Shown: positions 7,603 to 15,875 of the stretch, in pieces
Numbering within the stretch: position 1 is the stretch's first letter
Layout of the letters: each line of letters starts with the position of its first letter
NCBI GenBank assembly: GCA_964480725.1
Contig: CAYZQO010000015.1
Coordinates: 1 to 64,000, forward strand
DNA: 64,000 bases
Source: JAFGBI01 sp964480725
Lineage (GTDB): Bacteria > Myxococcota_A > Polyangia > Polyangiales > Polyangiaceae
Direction: 5' to 3'
Made by a program: the position numbers and the translations under genes
The notes under the pieces: model-generated
Told to the model about the DNA's origin: nothing
Databases searched by the model: none
What the model saw: the letters and a program-made list of their open reading frames with translations, nothing else

Positions 7603-7992
7603 TCACCGCCGGACGTTCACGCCCTCGGGCCACGAGCGCGCGGACTTCAGGATGTTCCAGCTGAAGGCCAACAGCGACACCTTCCCGGCCTCCTGCGGCA
7701 GCCACTGCAGCAGCGAGATCCCGAAGGGGCAGGATGCGTCGTTCTGTGCGACGCAGGAGGTGGGCCAGTCGACGTTCGTGCCGGCGCCGTGCCCGGCGGG
7801 CGGGGTGTCGCTGCCGAAGATCGCCCAGCCACCCCTGACTCAGGGCGTTGCCACCGTCCCCCTCGATGGGGGCGGGCTCCGGAAGGGTCCCCGTGTCGAG
7901 GTAGGCGAGGACGCGGTCGCCGTGGTGCGTATAGGCTTCTCGAAGTCGCTCGTGGGCGTGGGGCTCGAGCGCATCCCCTTGGGCGAGGTCAT
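7603..7992 (-). pseudogene. Frameshifted hypothetical gene
   Basis: Coding-like sequence is split over frames. From an ATG at 7992, one frame reads ALEPHAHERLREAYTHHGDR and then a short acidic segment with GGNALSQGWLG. Near 7830 the sense jumps to another frame reading DWPTSCVAQNDASCPFGISL and then LLAFSWNILKSARSWPEGVN up to a TGA at 7603-7605. Both halves have natural composition, while the other frames are Arg/Pro-rich. At least one frameshift is needed near 7830, and probably another close to the start. I do not recognise the family. Confidence 0.35.
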
Positions 7993-8474
7993 CGTGCCGC
8001 GTCCTTTCCGATTGCAGCGCGCACCCGCAAAAAGACAGGCTCCCACGCGAGAGAGCGCGCCTGGGTGCCAGAATGCCCGCAGGTTTTGTCGCTCGCAGCA
8101 GGTCCCAGGTACCCGAGAAACGCGAGGCCCACTTCATTCCCCAAAGCCAATCCCCGGCGCATGCGACTTCGCGCACCTCTCCCCGACCCCTCCTCCGACT
8201 CCCCCGATTCCCTATCCCTGACCCGATCCCGACCCCGCTACCGGCCCGGTCGCCAATCAAGGGTGGCTCCGGGGGGGGAGCCGCCGACCGGGCACCGGCG
8301 CTTCCGGCGGCCCGGGAGAAGGAGGTTGATCCCCCGGCGGCCGCGTGAGATCCATCGGCGGGTACGGCGCGCCGCGCGGCCCGCCGCGACCAGGTGCGGA
8401 AGGGGATCGTGGGCCACGGAGACGGCCGGGTGCCGCGGGGGCAGCGCGCCGCCATCGCGTGAGGGAGGAGCAAG
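7993..8474. other. Non-coding stretch upstream of the amidohydrolase
   Basis: No frame with family features on either strand. The interval is C-rich around 8180-8260. The last 20 bases hold the GAGGGAGGAG ribosome site of the amidohydrolase gene. No clear promoter boxes were seen. Confidence 0.35.
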
Positions 8475-9854
8475 ATGACGCTACGGACCAACGTTCACGT
8501 CCACCTCTTCTCGGCGGATCACTCGCCGCCGATCCAGCTCTATTATCTGCTGCACCAGACGATCCGCTACGCGATCGAGGACTTTCTCCCCGGCAAGCAG
8601 GATGTCGACAGCGCCGAGTACATCCGGCGAATGGATCGGTTCGGACCTCTGTTCGAGATCGGGCTCGCTGCGGCCATCGTCGCCGCCGCGGTCGCCCCGG
8701 GGCTCCTGCGCTCGTCGGTGGCGGGGCTGGTGCGGGTCACTACCCGGTCGTCGAAGGCCGATCCGGAGCGGGTGCGGAAGATTTTCGGCCAGCCTGCGGC
8801 GCCGAACCCGCTGTCGCCGGCTGACCTGCTCCGCGAGGTTCAGCATCGGATCGCCGCCGCGAGGCAGGGGGGGAGCCGCCGCCCGTTTCGGAAGGCGCTC
8901 GCCGGCATCGTGAATGACCTGTACCAGGCGCACGATCAAGGCGTTGCCGTCGACGGCCCCTTGACTCACACCGACATGCTGAACGCATTCTGCATTGAGT
9001 CGAATAGCCGCTACACCCGCACCGTCGTCCTCACCGTGAACTTCGACCACGCCTTCACGGGCAAGTCCCTGGGGGTCGGGACGACTCCCAAGGTTTCCTT
9101 CGACGCGCAGGTCGCCGAGCTCGGGCAACTGGCGAGGACCGTGAATCAGGGCAATGACCCGTCGACCTGGGCGCTCTTGCCATTCCTGGGGCTGGATCCA
9201 CGGCATCGGGCCACGGGGGACGAGCTCAGATCGTGGGTGCGGTCGCTCCTCGTCCCGAACGGGGTGTACTGCGGCCTCAAGCTCTATCCCCCGCTGCGGG
9301 TCAACCCGGCTGATCCGAAGCTGGCGCCCATCTGGGATCTCTGTCAGGACCTCGGCGTTCCGGTGACCTCTCACTGCGGAGCGATGGGCGGTGGCGTCCG
9401 CGACGAGGAGAGTTGCTGTCAGCTCGCTCATCCCAAGCACTGGCGGCCGGTCGTCGAGCGCCTCACCCGACGCAAAGAGACGCTCCAGAGCGGGACCAAG
9501 ACGTTCAAGCTCTGCCTGGCGCACTTCGCCGACCTCGAGCGCCCCGACGACGAGAGCTGGTCGGACGAGATCATGGAACTCATGCTCGAGCACGATTACG
9601 GGGTGAAGGTCTACGCCGATCTCGCCTATTCCAAGCCACGCGTGAATCGCAGACAGTTCAAGTGCAACCTGCGCCGGTTGGCGAAGGAGCACCTCCTCGA
9701 CCACGTCCTGCCAGGCTCGGACTGGTGGAACCTGTACCCGGATTTTGCGAGCGAGCAGCAGTTCCTCGAGGAGATCCACCTCGACGGCGCCACCAGCGAC
9801 TGGTGGGACATCCCCCAGCTCGAGCGGAACGCGGCCGAGTTCCTCGCGATCTAG
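8475..9854 (+). CDS. Amidohydrolase-family protein (PF04909-like)
   Basis: 459 residues, no signal peptide. The TIM-barrel metal-dependent hydrolase pattern is present: N-terminal NVHVHLF (His8 and His10 as first metal ligands), GLKLYPPLRVNP and PVTSHCGAMGG (third His), FKLCLAHFAD (fourth His) and a late GSDWW (Asp ligand). A region of about 45-130 is longer than in typical amidohydrolase-2 proteins and contains a hydrophobic stretch (FEIGLAAAIVAAAVAPGLL). Substrate unknown. A strong GGAGGAG site precedes the ATG. The stop TAG shares the palindrome CTAG with the stop of the convergent gene, so the two coding regions overlap by four bases. Confidence 0.75.
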   Translation: MTLRTNVHVHLFSADHSPPIQLYYLLHQTIRYAIEDFLPGKQDVDSAEYIRRMDRFGPLFEIGLAAAIVAAAVAPGLLRSSVAGLVRVTTRSSKADPERVRKIFGQPAAPNPLSPADLLREVQHRIAAARQGGSRRPFRKALAGIVNDLYQAHDQGVAVDGPLTHTDMLNAFCIESNSRYTRTVVLTVNFDHAFTGKSLGVGTTPKVSFDAQVAELGQLARTVNQGNDPSTWALLPFLGLDPRHRATGDELRSWVRSLLVPNGVYCGLKLYPPLRVNPADPKLAPIWDLCQDLGVPVTSHCGAMGGGVRDEESCCQLAHPKHWRPVVERLTRRKETLQSGTKTFKLCLAHFADLERPDDESWSDEIMELMLEHDYGVKVYADLAYSKPRVNRRQFKCNLRRLAKEHLLDHVLPGSDWWNLYPDFASEQQFLEEIHLDGATSDWWDIPQLERNAAEFLAI

Positions 9855-12376
9855 CGCACGACGGCGATCTCGATGCGGCAGGCGACGTTGCAGCCGTCGA
9901 GATCGACGTTGTTGCCGTCGTCGCACTCCTCGTACTCCGCCTCCCACAGCCCGTTGCCGCAGTACGGCCCCAGGACGCAACCCGCCGCGCACTCACCGTA
10001 CCCGCCGTCATTGACGCCGTCGTCGCAGGCCTCGCCGTCGCTGGTGACGGCGTCCCCGCAGTAGGGACCGAGCTGACAGGTGGGGGAGCACCCGCCGTAG
10101 GCGCCGTCGTTCAGGGCGGTGCCGTAGTCGCAGGCCTCCTCCTCCTGCTTGATGCCGTCGCCGCAGTGGGGGCCGAGGGTGCAGGTCGGCGAGCACTGGT
10201 TGTACCCGCCGAGGTTGTTCTCGACGCCGTCGTCGCACTCTTCGCCGGGGCCGATCTCGCCGTCGCCGCAGTCGGTGACGCAGTCGCTCATGCCGGCATC
10301 GAAGCCGCTGAGCGTGAGCTTGTAGGTCGAACCGGTCTTCTTTCGCTCCGCCTGGAAGACCTTGACCTCGTAGACGTTGCCCGGAACCAGGCCAAAGTCG
10401 GCGACGCTGCTGGTCCCGGGCTCGTTCTCGTCCGCGGTTCCGTCGACGCCGTGGAGCTGGTCGATGGACCCGTCGGCGTTGAGGGTGAATCGCCCTTCGA
10501 CCGGCACGTGCAGGCCGCCGAGGTCCACCGCCAGGCGCCCGTTGACGTAGACCCACATGTCGTCGTCGCCGATGAAGGAGAGCGACGCCGTCATCCCCTC
10601 GGTATACTCGAACCAGTAGGCGATCTCCGAGGTGAAGTAGAAGTTGCGCAGGACGCCGGTGGGGTCCGCCTCCCACTGGCCGCCGTAGACCTCCTCGGGA
10701 ATGTGGGCGACGTCCTCGTCCGCGGTCGAGTTCATCAGGTTATCGATCGGGAAGAAGAGCGGGTTGCCGTCGAGTTCGACCACCTCGCCGCCGATGCACC
10801 ACTGCTCGTCGTTGTAGCTGCAGGGGGAGCATGCTGCCTGGCACTGCGCCTCGAGCGCTGCGAACTGCTCGACGCAGTCGGCGTCACACGCGGCCGCTGC
10901 TGCCGTCAGCGTCTCGATCTCGGCCTCGAGCTCGGCGATCAAGGCCTCGTCGGGCACCTGAGCGTCCTCGGCCTGGGTCAGCTCGCGCTCCGTCTGCGCG
11001 ACCTGGTCGTGAGCGGGTCGGCAGACGTTCTCGCACTGGAGGCTGTCGCGCGTCCGCTGGGTACAGGTAGCCTGGCAGGACTCGAGATCGGTGCCGTAGC
11101 CGCCCTGCTCGTTGCCCGTGTTGATGGTGGTGACGTAGGGCGCTCCGTCCTCGCCGTAGCGGTTGACGAAGCCGCCGTCCCCGTTGGGAAATAGCTGGAT
11201 GCTGCCCACCGCTTCGCGGTTGGTGCTGGCGCTGGTGTACCACTCCGCGTAGCTCGCAGCGGAGGCGATGCAGGCGGCGTCGTCGCTGGCGCCGGCGAGT
11301 TCGGGCTTCCCGTCGGCGTTGAGCTGCGCCTTGGGGACGCCGCGCTCGATGGTCCCGCACTGCACCCCGAAGTCGGAGTGCGAGTCGGCGAAGTCGCGGT
11401 AGATGATCGACAGATCGAGGAAGCAGTCCTCCCCCTCGCAGGCCGCCGCCTGACTGCACTTGAAGCCGGCCTCGACCTGGCAGGCGCTCGAGCACCCGTC
11501 GCCCTCGCGCAGGTTGCCGTCGTCGCACTCCTCGTCGTTGAGGGTGATGCCGTCGCCGCAGGCGGAGGAACAGGGCTGTCCCGACTCGCAGAGCGGCTCG
11601 GCCTTGCAGGTCAACGAGCAGCCATCGAATGGGATCTGGTTGCCGTCGTCGCAGCTCTCCGCGCCCTCCTGGACGCCGTCGCCGCAGGTCGTCGGCGAGC
11701 AGACGCTGGGGTTGCCGGCGCACTTGAAGCCGTCTTCCATCCGGCAGCGCGGACTGCACCCGTCCCCGACCGCCACGTTGCCGTCGTCGCACCCCTCGTT
11801 CGGGTCGACGACGCCGTCGCCGCAGGTGTACACGCGCACGCAGGGCACGCCGGCGAGGCGGCAGCTGTAGCCGCGCTCCACCTGGTTGCAGTCGGCGGCA
11901 CAGCCGTCGCCGTCGACCTGGTTGGCGTCGTCGCAGGCCTCTCCCGGGCCGACGACACCGTCGCCGCAGTGGATGGTCGAGACGCAGGGCTGCCCCGGCG
12001 TTGGGCACTCGAAGTACGGCTCGACGACGCAGGCGCCCGAGCAGCCGTCCCCCGGCAAGCTGTTGCCGTCGTCGCAGGCTTCCGGGGGATCGAGGTTGAT
12101 CTCTCCGTCGCCGCAGGCCGCTGGGGCCGTCACCACGCACTCGGGCGGCGCGTTCGGCGAGTCGCAGGGGTTGGCCAGCGGCTGCTGTTCGAGGACCACC
12201 GGCTCCGTGCTGCCGCCGGTGCTGACGGCGCTGCTGCCGCCCGAGCCCCCCGTGCTCGGCCCGGGGTCGGTGCCGGGGGGGGCGCCACCGGGGTCCTGCG
12301 AGGCGCAGTGGGTCGAGGTGAGGGCGAGGAGCACGAGGGCGGGGGTCGCCCAACCGGAAGGAAGGAGCGCGCGCAT
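9851..12376 (-). CDS. Cys-rich surface protein: DUF4215 repeats with fibro-slime domain
   Basis: 841 residues. N-terminus: hydrophobic signal with a possible lipobox (Cys24 in LTSTHC), then a short Gly/Ser linker. Residues about 87-310 carry repeats of the form CGDGxxxxxExCDDGNxxxxDGCSxxC (DUF4215, 'myxococcus cysteine-rich repeat'). About 320-690 is a fibro-slime domain: YRDF...H.DF, FFPIDN, FYFTSEIAYWFEYTEG, DDDMWVYVNGRLAVDLGG and FQAERKKTGSTYKLTL. About 700-835 has four more DUF4215 repeats. A Cys-containing coiled-coil insert (TERELTQAEDAQVPDEALIA) sits inside the fibro-slime domain. Such proteins are thought to be adhesins or matrix proteins stabilised by disulfides. It is monocistronic, convergent with the amidohydrolase gene. 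Confidence 0.85.
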   Translation of the reverse strand: MRALLPSGWATPALVLLALTSTHCASQDPGGAPPGTDPGPSTGGSGGSSAVSTGGSTEPVVLEQQPLANPCDSPNAPPECVVTAPAACGDGEINLDPPEACDDGNSLPGDGCSGACVVEPYFECPTPGQPCVSTIHCGDGVVGPGEACDDANQVDGDGCAADCNQVERGYSCRLAGVPCVRVYTCGDGVVDPNEGCDDGNVAVGDGCSPRCRMEDGFKCAGNPSVCSPTTCGDGVQEGAESCDDGNQIPFDGCSLTCKAEPLCESGQPCSSACGDGITLNDEECDDGNLREGDGCSSACQVEAGFKCSQAAACEGEDCFLDLSIIYRDFADSHSDFGVQCGTIERGVPKAQLNADGKPELAGASDDAACIASAASYAEWYTSASTNREAVGSIQLFPNGDGGFVNRYGEDGAPYVTTINTGNEQGGYGTDLESCQATCTQRTRDSLQCENVCRPAHDQVAQTERELTQAEDAQVPDEALIAELEAEIETLTAAAAACDADCVEQFAALEAQCQAACSPCSYNDEQWCIGGEVVELDGNPLFFPIDNLMNSTADEDVAHIPEEVYGGQWEADPTGVLRNFYFTSEIAYWFEYTEGMTASLSFIGDDDMWVYVNGRLAVDLGGLHVPVEGRFTLNADGSIDQLHGVDGTADENEPGTSSVADFGLVPGNVYEVKVFQAERKKTGSTYKLTLSGFDAGMSDCVTDCGDGEIGPGEECDDGVENNLGGYNQCSPTCTLGPHCGDGIKQEEEACDYGTALNDGAYGGCSPTCQLGPYCGDAVTSDGEACDDGVNDGGYGECAAGCVLGPYCGNGLWEAEYEECDDGNNVDLDGCNVACRIEIAVVR

Positions 12377-12647
12377 GGACCAAAGGTTTCAGCGCCGACA
12401 TCGCTCTGCAAGCCCCGTTCTCGTTTTTCCCAAAGCGGAGGGGAACCTGGATCGATAGCGGGGGAATTCTGCGGGCCAGCGGCAGCGGATCTGCCACCTC
12501 CTCCTACCTCCGACGGCCGAAACCCCGAGACATCCGCAGCGCCCTCCGGGAGCGCGCCGCTCGCGGCCCCCCGTCGCTTCCCGGTCGCAAGCCTCAACGG
12601 ACCTCACTAGCCTCGGCGAGCTGGACTGAGCCAAGGAGGCGCGGGGA

Positions 12648-13439
12648 ATGAAGGTCATCGACCTGCCGGAGGAGAAGAAGGAGCTCTTCTGCCTTTGCCT
12701 GGAGGACTGGTCGGACGACGCCAGGGAGGCGGGGCCCAAGCGACGGGAGTGGCTGGACCGCGCTCGGTCGTGCCGCGGGCTCAGGGCCAAGCTCGCCCTC
12801 GACGACGACGGCGTCGAGGGGGGGATGATCCAGTACGGGCCGATCGAGCATTCGAACGTCGGCGGCGCGGGGCTCTACTTCGTCTACTGCATCCACGTCC
12901 ACGGGCACCGGCAGGGACGCGGCAACTTCCAGGGGCACGGGATGGGCACGGCGCTGCTCGCCGCTGCCGAGGAGGACGCGCGCCAGCTCGGCGCCAAGGG
13001 CATGGCAGCCTGGGGCGTATGGCTTCCCTTCTGGATGAAGGCCTCCTGGTTCAGGAAGCACGGGTACCGCAAGGCGGATCGCCAGGGCATCGCGGTGCTG
13101 CTCTGGAAGTGGTTCGCCGACGACGCGGAGCCGCCTCGCTGGCTGCCAAAGACCGGCAAGCTGCCCGAGCCGGTCCCCGGTAAGGTGAACGTGACCGCTT
13201 TCTCGAGCGGGTGGTGCCTCGCGCAGAACCTGGTCTACGAGCGAGCCAAGCGGGCGTCTGCCGAGCTCGGTGACTCGGTCTGCTTTCGCGAGATCGACAC
13301 CTCGACGCGCGACGCGGTGGCGGAGTGGGGCATCGCCGATGCGGTCCTCGTGGACGGCCGGGACCTCCAGCGGGGACCGCCACCGAGCTACGAGAAGATC
13401 CGCAAGGTGATCGCCAGGCGGGCCGCCCGCCTCAAGTAG
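12648..13439 (+). CDS. GNAT acetyltransferase with YoaP-like C-terminal domain
   Basis: 263 residues, cytoplasmic. The N-terminal half is a GNAT domain (FQGHGMGTALLAAAEEDARQ as acetyl-CoA loop, MKASWFRKHGYRKAD as motif B). The C-terminal half, from about 170, contains VTAFSSGWCLAQNLVYERAK and later VREIDT-like and VLVDGRDLQRGPPPSYEKI segments, as in Bacillus YoaP: a thioredoxin-like domain with a single Cys where thioredoxins have CxxC. Length matches YoaP-type proteins. AAGGAGG lies about ten bases before the ATG. It stands alone between the fibro-slime gene and the GH74 gene; substrate unknown. Confidence 0.8.
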   Translation: MKVIDLPEEKKELFCLCLEDWSDDAREAGPKRREWLDRARSCRGLRAKLALDDDGVEGGMIQYGPIEHSNVGGAGLYFVYCIHVHGHRQGRGNFQGHGMGTALLAAAEEDARQLGAKGMAAWGVWLPFWMKASWFRKHGYRKADRQGIAVLLWKWFADDAEPPRWLPKTGKLPEPVPGKVNVTAFSSGWCLAQNLVYERAKRASAELGDSVCFREIDTSTRDAVAEWGIADAVLVDGRDLQRGPPPSYEKIRKVIARRAARLK

Positions 13440-13507
13440 CCGTCGCGCCCGATCGCGGCGCTGGCCCAGGTGTCGTCCGGTGGAGGTCGCTCCAGGAGCC
13501 GTGGTAA

Positions 13508-15856
13508 ATGGAGCGCTCCATGCGCGCTCGGAATCCTCGTCGGCGTTCGACTTCCCTCGGCAATTCGGCGTCGCGACGGCGGCTGCGAAACCTCCTCGGG
13601 TCGGTCCTGGGGCTCGCCGTCCTCGCCACCTCGTGCCTCAAGCCCCCGGCTGCGCCGAGCGGTGGTGGTGCGGATGGTGAGGCGGGCTCCGGGTTCCGGG
13701 GGCGGAGCGAGGCTTACGAGTGGAGGAGCGTCGTCATCAGCGGCGGTGGCTTCGTGACCGGGCTGGCCTTCAGCCCGGTGGCGGCGGGGATCCTCTACGC
13801 GCGGACGGACGTCGGCGGCGCCTACCGCCACGATCCGAAGCAGGAGTCCTGGCTGCCGCTGACGGATTTCGTGAGCCACCAGGACGCGAGCTACCTGGGC
13901 ATCGAGAGCCTCGCGGTCGATCCGTCGAACGCGGATTGCGTCTACATGGCGGTCGGCATGTACACCGCGGAGTGGGCGGGCAGCGGCGCGTTCATGCGCT
14001 CGGACGACCGCGGGGCCACCTGGAAGACCTATCGGGTGAATTTCAAGATGGGCGGCAACGACCTGAGCCGCTCCGACGGGGAGCGGCTGGCGGTCGATCC
14101 TCACCAGCCCAAGGTCCTGTACTTCGGCTCGCGCCGCGCGGGCCTCTACAGGAGCGAGGACCAGGCCGCGACCTGGCAGAAGGTGGACGGCTTCCCGGTG
14201 CGCGAGGACGCGGCGAAGGGCCTCGGACTGGCCATGGTCCTGTTCGATCCGACGAGCGGCCAGGCGGGCGCCGAGACGCCCACGATCTACGTGGGCAGCC
14301 AGACCGACGGCAAGATCTACCAGAGCACGGACGCGGGCAAGACCTGGTCGGCGATCGGCCCGCAGCCGCGGGCCGGGTTTCTCCCGCGACGGGCGGCGAT
14401 CGACGCCGCGGGCACGCTGTACGTGACCTACGCGCTCGGCGACAGCCCCTACGCGCTGTCCGACGGGGCCGTGTACCGCTACGAGCCGAAGCCGGGGACG
14501 TGGACGGACATCACCCCGCTCCGGCCGTCCGCGGAGGACACCTTCGGTTACGGCGGCGTCGCGGTGGACCCGTCCAAGTCCGGCACGCTCGTCGCCGCAA
14601 CGATGGACCGCTGGACCAAGGGGGCCGAGATCTTTCGGAGCCGGGACGGCGGCCAGACCTGGTCGCCGCTGATGGCGACGGCGGTGCTGGACGGGGGCGG
14701 CGTGCCGCACGTCTACCACCACCGGAAGGAGCTCGACCCTCCGCAGTGGGTGGGCGACATCAAGATCGATCCCTTCGACCCGAGCCACGCCCTGCTCGTG
14801 GAGGGCGGCGGGGTGTGGGCGACCCGGGATCTGGAGGCCGCGGACCGCGGCGCGCCCGTCCACTGGTCCTTCCACTCGAAGAACCTGGAGGAGATCTGCA
14901 CCCGCGATCTGGTCAGCCCCCCCGAGGGCGCGCCGCTCCTTTCCGCGGTGCTGGATGCGTGCGGCTTCCGGCACGACGACCTCGCGGCCTCCCCACGGGG
15001 CGGGACCTTCAAGGATCCGGTCTGCGCGAGCAGTGAGGACCTGGACTTCGCGGGCAAGAAGCCGAACGTGATGGTGCGCGTCGGCAACCACCCCTGGGAC
15101 GGGACCAAGGGGCCCCGCGGCGCCCTGTCCACGGACGGGGGCGTCACCTGGCGGCCGTTCGCGAGCGAGCCGGAGGGCTGCGGGGGCCTCGGCAGCGTGG
15201 CCGTGTCCGCGGATGGGGCGGTCGTGATGTGGGCGCCGCGCGACGCCCGGGCGGCGTTCTCGCGCGACGGCGGCAAGACCTGGACGCAGGCGGCCGGTCT
15301 GCCGGCTCCGGTCAAGTCACCCGACTGGGCCCCGTGGTACTTGCGCCTCGCCTCCGATCCGGTCAACCCCAAGAAGCTCTACGCCTTCGACGCGCTGAAG
15401 GGCGAGGTGCTCCGGAGCGAGGACGGCGGGGCGCACTTCGAAGTGAGCGCGACGCGCCTCCGGCCGATCCCCGAGTACGAGCTTCAGTACGCAAGCATCA
15501 AGGCCGTGCCGGATCGCGAGGGCGAGGTCTGGGTCACGACCAAGATGGAGCTTGCGCGCTCCTCGGACTCGGGGAAATCCTTCCGCTTCGTGGGGAAGGT
15601 CCAGGAGGCCCACGGCTTCGGCTTCGGGCGCGCGGCGCCGGGGCAGGATTTTCCCGCGGTCTACCTGTCGGGCAGGGTCGACGACCTCGTCGGCTTCTTC
15701 CGCTCGGACGACGCCGGCAAGACCTTCGTGCGCATCAACGACGACGCGCACCAGTACGGCGGGGCCACGGTGTTGACCGGTGACCCGCGCGTCTACGGCC
15801 GCGTGTACGTTGCTCCGGGGGGTCGGGGCATCCTCTTCGGCGAGCCGGCGAAATAG
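13508..15856 (+). CDS. GH74 xyloglucanase-like lipoprotein
   Basis: 782 residues. A basic N-terminus, hydrophobic core and Cys43 (LATSC) suggest lipid anchoring. Two seven-bladed propellers are implied by the many S-x-D-x-G-x-T-W Asp-box repeats (SDDRGATWKT, SRDGGQTWSP, STDGGVTWRP, SRDGGKTWTQ, SDDAGKTFVR). GH74 catalytic Asp candidates are Asp101 in RTDVGGAYR and Asp483 in AVLDACGFRHDDL, both in the expected contexts. The family hydrolyses the beta-1,4-glucan backbone of xyloglucan. There is no carbohydrate-binding module. The start at 13508 has AGGAG ten bases upstream; the ATG at 13520 is an alternative. It opens the plant-polysaccharide region. Confidence 0.88.
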   Translation: MERSMRARNPRRRSTSLGNSASRRRLRNLLGSVLGLAVLATSCLKPPAAPSGGGADGEAGSGFRGRSEAYEWRSVVISGGGFVTGLAFSPVAAGILYARTDVGGAYRHDPKQESWLPLTDFVSHQDASYLGIESLAVDPSNADCVYMAVGMYTAEWAGSGAFMRSDDRGATWKTYRVNFKMGGNDLSRSDGERLAVDPHQPKVLYFGSRRAGLYRSEDQAATWQKVDGFPVREDAAKGLGLAMVLFDPTSGQAGAETPTIYVGSQTDGKIYQSTDAGKTWSAIGPQPRAGFLPRRAAIDAAGTLYVTYALGDSPYALSDGAVYRYEPKPGTWTDITPLRPSAEDTFGYGGVAVDPSKSGTLVAATMDRWTKGAEIFRSRDGGQTWSPLMATAVLDGGGVPHVYHHRKELDPPQWVGDIKIDPFDPSHALLVEGGGVWATRDLEAADRGAPVHWSFHSKNLEEICTRDLVSPPEGAPLLSAVLDACGFRHDDLAASPRGGTFKDPVCASSEDLDFAGKKPNVMVRVGNHPWDGTKGPRGALSTDGGVTWRPFASEPEGCGGLGSVAVSADGAVVMWAPRDARAAFSRDGGKTWTQAAGLPAPVKSPDWAPWYLRLASDPVNPKKLYAFDALKGEVLRSEDGGAHFEVSATRLRPIPEYELQYASIKAVPDREGEVWVTTKMELARSSDSGKSFRFVGKVQEAHGFGFGRAAPGQDFPAVYLSGRVDDLVGFFRSDDAGKTFVRINDDAHQYGGATVLTGDPRVYGRVYVAPGGRGILFGEPAK

Positions 15857-15875
15857 CCGCGCCGGCGCGTCGCGC

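Noticed and set aside
15857..15875. Palindrome CGCGCCGGCGCG as terminator
   Set aside because: It lacks a loop and a T-run; a self-complementary GC string is expected by chance in DNA of this composition.
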